Assembly (NCBI RefSeq): GCF_036195045.1
Contig: NZ_CP108100.1
Coordinates: forward strand, 7,626,001 to 7,690,000
Direction of reading: 5' to 3'
Origin: Streptomyces sp. NBC_00236
Lineage (GTDB): Bacteria > Actinomycetota > Actinomycetes > Streptomycetales > Streptomycetaceae
Length of the DNA: 64,000 bases
The notes under the pieces were generated by a model. It was not told where the DNA came from and did no database searches. It saw only the letters and a list, made by a program, of their open reading frames with translations. Position numbers and translations under genes: made by a program. Below, piece after piece: positions 53,669 through 61,824 of this stretch; position 1 is the first letter of the stretch; every line of letters begins with the position of its first letter.

Positions 53669-54617
53669 GGGAGAGTTCACGCAGGACCAGCTTGCGCAGC
53701 TCCTTGTACTGGTCCGGCCCGGGCGCGTGGCTGCCGGTGAGCAGGGCCACGGCGTTGAGCAACTGGTCGATGGCCAGGTGCTCGCCGGACCTGACACGAT
53801 CGGCGAACAGGGTGATGACCTCTTCGGAACCGCTCGGCAACTCGGCGAAGTGAGCCCTGACGATGCCTTCGAGCAGGTCGTCGTCCAGCGGACGCATGGT
53901 GAAGCGGATGCACCGCCGCAGAAAGGCCGGTGAGAAGTCCCGCTCGTTGTTGCTGGTCAGAAGGATGAACGGGAACTGTGTGCACCGCACCCGACCACGC
54001 TCGACGGAGTGCTCCTCGTCGCTGTGCCACTGCCGGACCCGGACCCGGGGGCGGCGGTACCGCACGAGTTCGGGGATCTCGAACTCTCCGCGCTCCAGCA
54101 CTTCCAGCAGGTCGCTGGGGAGATCCAGGTCGCTCTTGTCGATCTCGTCGATGAGCAGCGCGCGCGGCCGGTCCCCGGGCAGCAGAGCGGTGCCCAGCGG
54201 GCCCAGTTGGAGGAAGGGGGAGATGTCGTCCCTGCTACGGGCGTGCCCCGCCCGGCCCGCGCGGCCCTGCGGCATCGCCGCGCGCAGGCTCTGGGCGTGG
54301 ATGCGCCCCAACGCGTCGTAACGGTACAGGGCTTCGGTCAGCGAGCTGCGGGACGTGATGTGCCAGCGCAGCACGGGGCCGAGGTCCAGCTCGTGAGCCA
54401 CCTGCTCGATCACGGTGGACTTGCCCGATCCCGCAGGCCCGCTGACGAGGAGCGGCCGGCGCAGGTGCAGGGCGGTGTTGACCGCGTCGGTCAGACCGGG
54501 CGGTGGCTGATACTGCCGGTGCTGCGGCGTACGGGGGAACGTGCGCCACGGGGGCGGATCGGCCAGCGGAGTGTCCCGCTGCTCGCCGTCACCACGGTAA
54601 TAGGGCTTCCAGCTCAC
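53661..54617 (-). CDS. MoxR-type AAA+ ATPase of the conflict system
   Basis: 318 residues. Walker A SGPAGSGKST (59-68), Walker B LLIDEIDK (154-161), sensor 1 LLTSNNE (219-225), arginine finger RRC (234-236). MoxR ATPases act as chaperones on vWA proteins. The GTG at 54617 (four bases after AGGAGG, and GTGA-coupled to the previous gene) is preferred to the ATG at 54620, which is only one base from the ribosome site. It overlaps the giant gene start by 8 bases. In this position it should remodel or activate the vWA protein downstream (inference from known vWA-MoxR pairs). Confidence 0.9.
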   Translation of the reverse strand: MSWKPYYRGDGEQRDTPLADPPPWRTFPRTPQHRQYQPPPGLTDAVNTALHLRRPLLVSGPAGSGKSTVIEQVAHELDLGPVLRWHITSRSSLTEALYRYDALGRIHAQSLRAAMPQGRAGRAGHARSRDDISPFLQLGPLGTALLPGDRPRALLIDEIDKSDLDLPSDLLEVLERGEFEIPELVRYRRPRVRVRQWHSDEEHSVERGRVRCTQFPFILLTSNNERDFSPAFLRRCIRFTMRPLDDDLLEGIVRAHFAELPSGSEEVITLFADRVRSGEHLAIDQLLNAVALLTGSHAPGPDQYKELRKLVLRELSRV

Positions 54618-56677
54618 CATTCCTCCTCGGGGCCGACCACGATGCGTTGTTCGAAGGGTCGGCAGAACTCCAGCCAGGCCTCGTCGTGCCAGACGGCGCG
54701 TACGTCGCCCAGACATGTCCCGCAGCCCTCGTGCTCCGGGGACCACCGCTGCCGGTAGGCGGCGGGCAGGCCGTCCGGAAGGCTGTGCCAGTGCTGCCGC
54801 ACCAGGGACGGCAGCGCTCCGGCCGCCCGGGTGCCCGGGCGCGGCCACAGGATGATCGGAGCGTAGGGCAGCAGCTGCTCCAGGGCGTCCTGCAGGGTGT
54901 CGGGATGGTGGTCGAGTCCGACGGCGGTGTCGTACCGGCCGGTCATGAGCCCCCGTTCGAGGCCTTTTCGGTCGTCCAGGACGGACACTCCGATCCACTC
55001 CACCGACACGGCGCCGCAGGAGGCCATGGTGCGCAGCGCCTTGCGGGCGGCGTCGTTCATTTCGGCGTTCTCCTCGGCCGGGTCCATCCGGCCGCTCCAC
55101 CGGACCACGACGTCATGGTTGACCCCGAGCAGCCGGCGACCGACCTGCTCCTCCTCGGGCTGCCAGCGTGCCAGCAGGTGAGCGGGGGCAGCGACATCCA
55201 CGTTGACCAGCTGTTCCGGCGACGGGAGCCGGCCACGCGCCCACGCGAGCACGGCGCCGATCGCCCGGCCCGTGCCCAGGCGGTCCGCGGACTCGCAGCG
55301 GAAGCGGTGGTGTACGGGCAGCCGCTCCCCGGTACCGACCAGCCAGGCGTCCACCTCCTCCGGCCAGTCGGTCAGCGCACCGGCCAGGCTGACGACGAGT
55401 CGGAGCTCCCCCTGCTGCCGCTTCCGCGTCAGTTCCGTCCGGGCGTCGTTGAATTCGGTGACGGCGCCGAGGTCACCCGCCCAACCCCGCAGCTGCGCAA
55501 CGACGTCGGCACTGCCGGACAGTTCGGCCAGCGCCGCGACGAAACGCGCGGGCGCCTTCCAGCGTGGATCATCGACGCCCGACGCACGCAGTGCCGCGTA
55601 CTCGACCAGGCCACGCAGCAGCTCGGAACCCTCCGCCTCGGGGGGCAGCCCCGCCAACTGGCGTGCCTCACGCAGCAGATCACTGGTGAGGACGTCGGCC
55701 AGCACCGTGTTGAGGAGCGACACCGTATCGGCGCACGTGAGGAGCGTTTCCACCACCTGGATGACCCGGTCGCGCCAGTGCGGGTCGGCCGAGTCGTCGA
55801 CCTGGCCCTCCCGGGCGAACGTGTACAGCTCATCGAGGTCCCCGCGGGTGCGGGGGGTCGGCAGCCGCATATCGGCTCGCCACATGGACACGGCTTGTTC
55901 GAGGTCCCCCATGCCTGCCGGCCCGACCACGCCGCCTCCGGCGCCGGGAGCGGAGCGCACGTTGCGGGCCAGCCAGAGCCCCTCGGCGACGAAGGGGTCG
56001 TTGTCGTACTCGAATCTCCCGATGGCCTGCCCCTTGACCCGGCCGCGCAGGTTCTCGATGAGCAGTGCGTCCGCGTACACCGTGGTGTGCGCCCCGGCGA
56101 GGCCCTCCCGCAACGCCGCGACCAGAGCGAAGCTCAGGCGCATGTCACGGGCTTCCTGGCCGGCGGCCGCGGCGGTGACGACGGACATCCTCGTACGGCC
56201 GGCCCGGACCCCGCCCGTGATCCGGCGCATGTCCGGCATCCCGCCGGTGGCATGGCAGGTGTCGACGAGGGCGATCACGCCCTCGACCCCGGGCTCGTCC
56301 ACGGCGTCCGTGAGCAACTGGCCCACGTTCAATGCCGAGATGGTGCTTCCGGTCGTGGAACCGGCGACCATGAAATACAGGTCGGCCTGGAGCGGAGGGG
56401 TGAAGCCGTGGCCGAGCAGTGCCAGGACCAGCACCGCGTTGTCCTCCCGCGCGCACCGGACCGCCTCGCGCACAGCGGCGCGGACATCCTCGGTGGTGAG
56501 CGCCGAACCGAGCAGGAGGGAGCCATGGGCGCCGTTGCGGGGGGTGCACGCCCCGAGCGCCGGGTTCGTCAGCACGCCGTGCAGAGCACGGGCGGCCTCC
56601 TCCAGCCGGGACAGCTTGCGCATGGCCGTGCACTGCGCACCGACGACCAGCACATGCCGGCGTTGCCCGTCGGTCAC
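54614..56677 (-). CDS. Caspase-like protease with VMAP-like C-terminus (vWA-MoxR associated conflict protein)
   Basis: 687 residues. The N-terminal caspase/metacaspase-type domain (about 8-235) has the His motif LALLGHGF (His90) and the Cys motif GVIALVDTCHATGG (Cys141), plus SVVTAAAAGQEARDM as a substrate-pocket-like loop. A linker helical domain (about 255-345) and a C-terminal domain of about 290 residues follow, with Trp-rich motifs (WPEEVDAWLVG; VNHDVVVRWSGRMDP; WGAPIILWPRP-like PIILWPRPG). The C-terminal domain matches what I know of VMAP-C. GTG at 56677 overlaps the hydrolase stop (GTGA). Probably the effector that is held off until sensing. Confidence 0.85.
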   Translation of the reverse strand: MTDGQRRHVLVVGAQCTAMRKLSRLEEAARALHGVLTNPALGACTPRNGAHGSLLLGSALTTEDVRAAVREAVRCAREDNAVLVLALLGHGFTPPLQADLYFMVAGSTTGSTISALNVGQLLTDAVDEPGVEGVIALVDTCHATGGMPDMRRITGGVRAGRTRMSVVTAAAAGQEARDMRLSFALVAALREGLAGAHTTVYADALLIENLRGRVKGQAIGRFEYDNDPFVAEGLWLARNVRSAPGAGGGVVGPAGMGDLEQAVSMWRADMRLPTPRTRGDLDELYTFAREGQVDDSADPHWRDRVIQVVETLLTCADTVSLLNTVLADVLTSDLLREARQLAGLPPEAEGSELLRGLVEYAALRASGVDDPRWKAPARFVAALAELSGSADVVAQLRGWAGDLGAVTEFNDARTELTRKRQQGELRLVVSLAGALTDWPEEVDAWLVGTGERLPVHHRFRCESADRLGTGRAIGAVLAWARGRLPSPEQLVNVDVAAPAHLLARWQPEEEQVGRRLLGVNHDVVVRWSGRMDPAEENAEMNDAARKALRTMASCGAVSVEWIGVSVLDDRKGLERGLMTGRYDTAVGLDHHPDTLQDALEQLLPYAPIILWPRPGTRAAGALPSLVRQHWHSLPDGLPAAYRQRWSPEHEGCGTCLGDVRAVWHDEAWLEFCRPFEQRIVVGPEEEW

Positions 56678-57651
56678 CTCTTCAGCGCTTCGACCAAGGG
56701 ACCGGCGACCTCCGCCTGCCGGAGGTACTTCGTCGCGGTGTGGACCCACAGTCCGTCGGAGTCCACCCGGCTGGTCACCGGCACGACCCCCGCCGCGTTG
56801 GGCAGCATCCACTTGTCGAGGCGCGGCCGGCCCACCACCACGTCGTCGCGGTCCCAGAAGTTCAGCCACCGCTCGACGCGGTTGGGGGTACGGGGCGGCT
56901 GCGGAACCAGCCGCTGCAGGACCGCCGCCCCGGTGGCCAGCGGGGACCCCAGCGTCATCAGCAGCGGAACCGGCCCCTTGTGCCGGCGCAGCGCCTCGAA
57001 CGCGACCACGGTGCCCAGCGAGTGGCTCACCACGATCAGCGGCCGGCCGGGATCCGTCCCCTTCAGCACCTGTTCGCGGATCCGGACGTCCAGGGTGCGC
57101 CCCCTGTCGTCGGCCTCCCGCCTGCGGAGGTAGCGTCCGACCTGGGCCAGGTGCCACAGCAGCGGCGTGCCGCTCGCCCACTGTGCGCATCCCCGCAGCC
57201 CCGGCATCTGCAACAAGGTCGTCAGAACCTGCCCGAGGACCCGGAACGGCTCCCCGGCGCCCTGCTCCTCGCTGTCGTCGGCGCCTGGCAGTTGCGCACG
57301 GGCGTCCTCGGCCACGGCCGCCGTCCGCCGGTCCCCCCGCTCCGCGGCCTGCCGGGCGAGCTCGTCGACCAGAGACGCGACGAACGCGGTCATGAAGGCG
57401 GCGTCCTCCTGCTCCTCGAGCGTCCAGGGTCCGTCGCCCTGGGCCTCGGAGTCCGTGAAGAGGTCGCTGTAGTCGGCGAAGCGCACCTCCGCCAGCCAGC
57501 CCTGCGTCAGCCCGGAGACCGCGTCGGCGTGCCCGGCTGCGCGTGCTCCCTCGGCGAGAGCCACGAGCCACTCACGTCGTTCGTTCGCGGCGTCCCGCAG
57601 ACCGCCGATCCCGTGGACGAACACCAGTTGAGGAGTGCCCGAAACGCTCAC
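56674..57651 (-). CDS. Alpha/beta hydrolase, first gene of the conflict operon
   Basis: 325 residues. Oxyanion-type HGIGG (13-17), nucleophile elbow VVSHSLGTVV with Ser211, Asp candidates in FWDRDDVV (267-270), His304 in VHTATKYL. A long variable helical insertion (about 60-185) forms a lid-like region, as in bacterial lipase/PGAP1-like proteins. No signal peptide. GTG at 57651 follows GGGGGCACGA; an ATG at 57702 is possible. It is translationally coupled to the caspase gene and may be a second effector, e.g. a phospholipase. Confidence 0.83.
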   Translation of the reverse strand: MSVSGTPQLVFVHGIGGLRDAANERREWLVALAEGARAAGHADAVSGLTQGWLAEVRFADYSDLFTDSEAQGDGPWTLEEQEDAAFMTAFVASLVDELARQAAERGDRRTAAVAEDARAQLPGADDSEEQGAGEPFRVLGQVLTTLLQMPGLRGCAQWASGTPLLWHLAQVGRYLRRREADDRGRTLDVRIREQVLKGTDPGRPLIVVSHSLGTVVAFEALRRHKGPVPLLMTLGSPLATGAAVLQRLVPQPPRTPNRVERWLNFWDRDDVVVGRPRLDKWMLPNAAGVVPVTSRVDSDGLWVHTATKYLRQAEVAGPLVEALKR

Positions 57652-57723
57652 TCGTGCCCCCGAAGTCCTTTGCGCCGACCTTCGGATGAACCCTAGCGAC
57701 AACTCGCGGGCCCGGGGCGTGAA

Positions 57724-58164
57724 TCAGTCAGCTGACGGGTGCAGGGACGGTTGCTCGTTCGTGAGCGACTTCACCCGGCGCAGGGTGAGCACGGTCTCTG
57801 CCGTGGACACGTCGCCCGGCGCGCCGATCCTCCCGGTGAGGAAGCCGTAGAGGTCGTCGGTCGTACGGCAGAGCACGGACACGACGAGGTTGGTCCGCCC
57901 GGTCACGGCTGCGGCGAACCGCACCTCGGGGTGGTCCGCGACGCCCCGGCCGGTGCGCTCCAGCGCATGAGGAGGGACGGTCAGCCAGCACAGGGCCTCG
58001 ATGCCTTGCCCGAGCGGCTCGTGGTCGTATCCGACGGCCAGATTCAGCACACCGGAGGCGCGCAGACGTTCCAGGCGGCGTTTGGCCGCGGTCTCGTGCA
58101 GGCCGCCGGCGGCCTGCAGCTGGGCGAGCGATGCCCTGCCGTCGCGCCGCAGTACGTTCAGCAT
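57724..58164 (-). CDS. Lrp/AsnC-family regulator, probably lacking its N-terminal half
   Basis: 146 residues: HTH (MLNVLRRDGRASLAQLQAAGGLHETAAKRRLERLRASGVLNLAVGY) and an AsnC ligand domain (CWLTVPPHALERTGRGVADHPEVRFAAAVTGRTNLVVSVLCRTTDDLYGFLTGRIGAPGDVSTAETVLTLRRVK). The frame continues upstream without a start (DEANAL..PADLA) to a stop near 58270. Another frame (about 58270-58350) resembles the end of a first AsnC domain. So it looks like the second half of a two-domain AsnC protein with a frameshift. It may still be expressed from 58164. Confidence 0.6.
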   Translation of the reverse strand: MLNVLRRDGRASLAQLQAAGGLHETAAKRRLERLRASGVLNLAVGYDHEPLGQGIEALCWLTVPPHALERTGRGVADHPEVRFAAAVTGRTNLVVSVLCRTTDDLYGFLTGRIGAPGDVSTAETVLTLRRVKSLTNEQPSLHPSAD

Positions 58165-58344
58165 GGCCAGATCGGCGGGGTCCGGAGCGGCGGGTGCCGG
58201 GAGCGGCGCGGCGGCCGGGGCGCGCAGGGCGTTCGCTTCGTCGGGATCGAGCGCCGATGCCGATGAACAGGTCGGGCACCACGAAGGCGCTCAGGTCGAG
58301 GTCGGTGACGTCGAGCCGGGTGCAGAGGAAGCAGCCGGAGCCCA

Positions 58345-58669
58345 TTGAGAGGAGGCGACGCACCCGAAGCCGCTATCGTCGGTACGGGAATAGCCTTCTC
58401 TCCCGTCGAGGGGTTGGCCCCCGCCCTGGAGGCCATCGGCCGGCCCGTCGAGGACGTGCGCTGGATCCTGCTGACCCGCGGTCACATCGACCACATCGGC
58501 GGGGCGCACGCCCTGTGGGAGCTCACCGGCCGCCGCGCGAAGGTGGTCATCCACGAGGCCGACGCACCGATGCTCCGCTCACGGCGGGCGCACGTCGACG
58601 AGTACCTCGCCGGGCGGGGCCGGTACCTCGGCGATCCCGAGGGCGAGGCGAAGGCCGCGGCGGCCACGC
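58345..58669 (+). pseudogene. N-terminal fragment of an MBL-fold metallo-hydrolase
   Basis: About 108 residues resemble the start of a metallo-beta-lactamase-fold protein (GLAPALEAIGRPVEDVRWILLTRGHIDHIGGAHALWELTGRRAKVVIHEADAPMLRSR...). The metal motif HxHxDH reads R-G-H-I-D-H, so the first His is lost, and the DTG ahead is GTG. Homology stops at about 58669, where the CocE-like fragment begins. Non-functional remnant. Confidence 0.65.
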
Positions 58670-58672
58670 AGC

Positions 58673-59458
58673 CCGTACGGCAAGGAGCGCCAGGCACTCG
58701 CGCTCACCACTCCGCCGCAGCCGCGCCCGCTCAAGGGCATCGACAACGGGATCATGGACGAGCCTTCCGTCACCGTCCACATCGAGGGCTCGCGCGAGAC
58801 CGTCACCGGCGCGCAGTGGCCGCCGAAGGACGTGACGTACGCGTCGCTCTATCTGCGTCCGCTCCGCAAGCGCTCCTTCGAACCGGAGCTCATGGGCTCC
58901 GAGCACGCCGCACCCGACGGCTTCTACGAGGTGCCGCTGACGGTGACGGACAAGGTGGAGATCCTCAACCGGAGCACCGAACCCTTCACCGAGCCCACCG
59001 AGATGATCGGCCAGGGCGCGGCGCATATCTTCGCGGAGATCGACCAGCCGGACACCAACTTTATCCTGCGCATGTGGGACGAGTCCCCGTCCGGCAGGCG
59101 TCAGCTCATCACGACCGCCTACCTCAAGGCCTCGCACCGCGAGCTGGACGAGGAGCGCACCACGGAGGGCGACCCCCACCACCCGCACACCCGCGCGGTG
59201 CCGGTCGAGCCGGGGAAGATTGAGGAGTACGTCCTGCGCGTCTATCCGTTCGCGGCGACGTTCCTGCCCGAGCACAAACTGGTCGTGGAGCTGTCCAACG
59301 ACGAGCCGCCGGCCGACGAGCACAACGCCCTGCTGCCGTCGGACGCCTTCCACCTGCCGGTGGGACGCCCTGTCACGCACAAGATCTACCGTGACGCCGC
59401 GCACCCGTCGCGGCCGGTGCTTCCCTTCACGAATGGCCCCGCGCCCTCCCGACGGTGA
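58673..59458 (+). pseudogene. C-terminal fragment of a CocE/NonD-family hydrolase (X-Pro dipeptidyl-peptidase C-terminal domain)
   Basis: About 261 residues. KGIDNGIMDEPSVTVHIEGS is the linker that normally follows the alpha/beta hydrolase domain. The rest is the beta-sandwich PepX_C-type domain (YASLYLRPL; EVPLTVTDKVEILNRSTEPF; HIFAEIDQPDTNFILRMWD; YVLRVYPFAATFLPEHKLVVELSNDEPP). The catalytic domain of about 350 residues is missing. An ATG at 58754 could start a short product. It follows the MBL remnant with no gap, marking a deletion join. Confidence 0.7.
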
Positions 59459-60422
59459 CCGCGCAGCGGAAGCCCCCGTGCCCGGTCGTGCTGTCGGGCG
59501 TGTTGGAGGTCCGCGCGGCGACCCGGTAGCGGTTGCAGTACGAGCGGTGGCACAGGTACGAGCCGCCGCGCAGCACACGGCTCTCGCCGTGCGGCGGCCC
59601 GGCCGGGTCCGAGCGGGTCTCCGGCCGGGCTTCGGCGTGCCAGTCGGCGCTGAACCGGTCGGCGCACCACTCCCACACGTTGCCCGAGGTGTTGTGGAGG
59701 CCGAAGCCGTTGGGGGCGTACGCCTTGGCGGGTGCGGTGCCCGTGAAGCCGTCCTCGCGCGTGTTGCGTACGGGGAAGTCGCCCTGCCAGATGTTGCAGC
59801 GGTGCCGGCCGTTCGGCGTCAGTTCGTCGCCCCAGGGGAAGCGCGCCCGGACGAGTCCGCCGCGGGCCGCCTTCTCCCACTCCGCCTCGGTCGGCAGCCG
59901 CTTGCCCGCCCAGCGGGCGTAGGCCGTCGCGTCGTTCCACGACATGTGGACCACCGGATGGTCGCGGCGGTCTCCGACCGAGGTGCCCGGCCCCTCGGGG
60001 GCACGCCAGTGCGCGCCGGCCACCGCACGCCACCAGGGGGTGCCGGGCACGGTGCCCGGCAGTACGGCGTGGCGGGCCTCGGGCGGTACGAAGGAGCCGA
60101 ACACATAGGACCAGCCGATGAGTTCGGCCTCGGTGCGATAGCCGGTGGCCTTGACGAAGACGGCGAACCGGGCGTTGGTGACACAGGCCGCGTCGATGTG
60201 GAACGGGGCGAGCGTCACCTCCCGTACGGGCCCCTCACCGTCGGCCGGGAAGGCGTCCTCGTCCTCGCCGCCCATCAGGAAAGGACCGCCGGGCACCGCC
60301 ACCATGCCGCGCAGCAGCTCGGCGGGGTGGCGCTCCGGGACGGCGAAGTCCGCCGGGGGAGCGGCCGTGACGGTCGTGGGGGGCGCGGCGTTTTCGCGGG
60401 CGGGTCCGCAGCAGGCGCTCAC
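59427..60422 (-). CDS. Formylglycine-generating enzyme (sulfatase-modifying factor)
   Basis: 331 residues of FGE-sulfatase fold. VAVPGGPFLMGGEDEDAFPADGEGPVREV, KRLPTEAEWEKAARGG and NVWEWCADRF are present. The active-site loop GGSYLCHRSYCNRYRVAAR holds Cys291 and Cys296, the copper-binding pair of active FGE, and NTPDS...GGFRCA. It converts the Cys of CxPxR in sulfatases to formylglycine; a target (the sulfatase) is in the same locus. GTG 60422 overlaps the ROK gene stop by 4 bases. It is transcribed with the ROK gene. Confidence 0.93.
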   Translation of the reverse strand: MSACCGPARENAAPPTTVTAAPPADFAVPERHPAELLRGMVAVPGGPFLMGGEDEDAFPADGEGPVREVTLAPFHIDAACVTNARFAVFVKATGYRTEAELIGWSYVFGSFVPPEARHAVLPGTVPGTPWWRAVAGAHWRAPEGPGTSVGDRRDHPVVHMSWNDATAYARWAGKRLPTEAEWEKAARGGLVRARFPWGDELTPNGRHRCNIWQGDFPVRNTREDGFTGTAPAKAYAPNGFGLHNTSGNVWEWCADRFSADWHAEARPETRSDPAGPPHGESRVLRGGSYLCHRSYCNRYRVAARTSNTPDSTTGHGGFRCAVTVGRARGHS

Positions 60423-61618
60423 CGTGAGACCCCCGGGTCCAGCAGCTCCGCCAGGTCCTGTCCGGTGGTGCGCAGCAGCAGGGCGACCCCGCCGAGCGCG
60501 GCGGCGTCGCCGCCCAGCGTCGAGCCGCGCACCTCGATCGTGCGGGGGGCCGACGGCAGGGAGAGCGCGGCCAGTTGTTCGCGGATCGGTGCGAGGACGA
60601 GCGCGTCGAGGGCCGCCGGTTCTCCGTAGACGACGATGCACTCGGGGTCGACCTGTGCGGCCAGTGCGGCGAGCACCCGGCCCGCGATGACGGCTGCGTC
60701 GCGGATCACCTCCGCCGTCTCCGGACTGCCCTCGGCCGCGAGCGCGACGAGTTCCGCGGCGTCCGAGGCCGTCACCCCGCGATCGGCGCAGGCGGCGAGC
60801 AGGGCCGGGATGGAGATGAGCCCCTCCAGACAGCCCCGGCCCCCGCAGTGGCAGGGCTTTCCGTCGGGGTCGCAGCTGGTGTGGCCGATCTCCCCGGCGG
60901 TGCCGTGGGCGCCGTGCACCAGTGCGCCGTTGACGACGAGTCCGCCGCCGACCCCTTCGGACCAGCGCAGATAGACCGCGTTGTCGATTCCGCGTGCCGC
61001 TCCCCAGGTCACCTCGGCGAGGGCCGCGAGCCGGGAGTTGTTGTCCGTGAGCACCGGGGCGTCGAAGTGCCGGCCCAGCTCCTCGGCGACGTGGCCCGCG
61101 AACGGCGTCATGGTGTGCGGGTCGCCGGAGGCCGGGTTCTGCACGAAGCCGGGAAGGCCGAGACCGATGCCCGCGACGGGGGCGAGGCTGATGTTCTCGC
61201 GCCGCACCAGGTCCTCGACGGCGCGGATCGCCTGTGAGGCCCGTTCGGCCGCGCCGCTGTCCGCCGGGACGGGGGCGCTGTGGCGGCCGACGATCTCGTG
61301 GGCGCAGTTGGCCACCACCACATGGATGTGGTGGCGCTGGAGGTCGATGCCGATCAGTTCGGCGCCGCGGGAGTTGAGCGAGATCTCCAGGGCCGGCCTG
61401 CCGCGCCCGCGCGGCTGCTCGGAGTCGGGGGCCGGCTGCTCGACGACGGCCTTGCGTTCCAGCAGATCGGACACGATCGCGAACAGCGTGGTGCGGGAGA
61501 GACCGACCCGCGCCTTCAGCTCGCCGCGGCTCAGCGCGCCCGACCTGCGCAGTTCACCGAGTACGGCGGCTTCGTTGGCCCTGCGCAGGCGCTGGAGGGC
61601 ATCGGTGCGTTCCGTCAT
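60419..61618 (-). CDS. ROK-family transcriptional regulator
   Basis: 399 residues. N-terminal winged helix (RANEAAVLGELRRSGALSRGELKARVGLSRTTLFAIVSDLLERKAVV), then a sugar-kinase-like ROK domain with the ATP-like GIDLQRHHIHVVV, DNNSRLAALAEVTWGAARG and the Cys-rich Zn site CHCGGRGCLEGLIS. Regulates by binding a sugar. Divergent from the sulfatase gene; likely represses both directions until a sulfated sugar product is present (inference). Confidence 0.9.
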   Translation of the reverse strand: MTERTDALQRLRRANEAAVLGELRRSGALSRGELKARVGLSRTTLFAIVSDLLERKAVVEQPAPDSEQPRGRGRPALEISLNSRGAELIGIDLQRHHIHVVVANCAHEIVGRHSAPVPADSGAAERASQAIRAVEDLVRRENISLAPVAGIGLGLPGFVQNPASGDPHTMTPFAGHVAEELGRHFDAPVLTDNNSRLAALAEVTWGAARGIDNAVYLRWSEGVGGGLVVNGALVHGAHGTAGEIGHTSCDPDGKPCHCGGRGCLEGLISIPALLAACADRGVTASDAAELVALAAEGSPETAEVIRDAAVIAGRVLAALAAQVDPECIVVYGEPAALDALVLAPIREQLAALSLPSAPRTIEVRGSTLGGDAAALGGVALLLRTTGQDLAELLDPGVSR

Positions 61619-61692
61619 GGACGCATGGTCGATCGGTCAAGGGGTTTCTGTCAACGCATCGGACGAATTCACACAATGTTTATTCCCAAGGG

Positions 61693-61722
61693 TTGACGTA
61701 AAAAAGGAGCCGTCCCTACAGT
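61693..61722 (+). promoter_or_regulatory. Promoter of the sulfatase operon
   Basis: TTGACG (61693-61698) and TACAGT (61717-61722) 18 bases apart, about 100 bases upstream of the sulfatase start, in an unusually A-rich stretch of the ROK-sulfatase gap. Confidence 0.55.
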
Positions 61723-61824
61723 TCCGGTCAATTGCCAGCACCGGCACGCGTCGAGGCATCGCCGGACCGCGTGCCGGCCGGCTCCACGGCAGCACCGTGA
61801 GCGACCACCGAAAGGGCGGCCCGA

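Noticed and set aside
58131..58835. 234-residue plus-strand ORF spanning the AsnC/MBL/CocE junctions
   Set aside because: Arg/Pro/Gly-rich, no domain match, and it crosses three remnants in unrelated frames.
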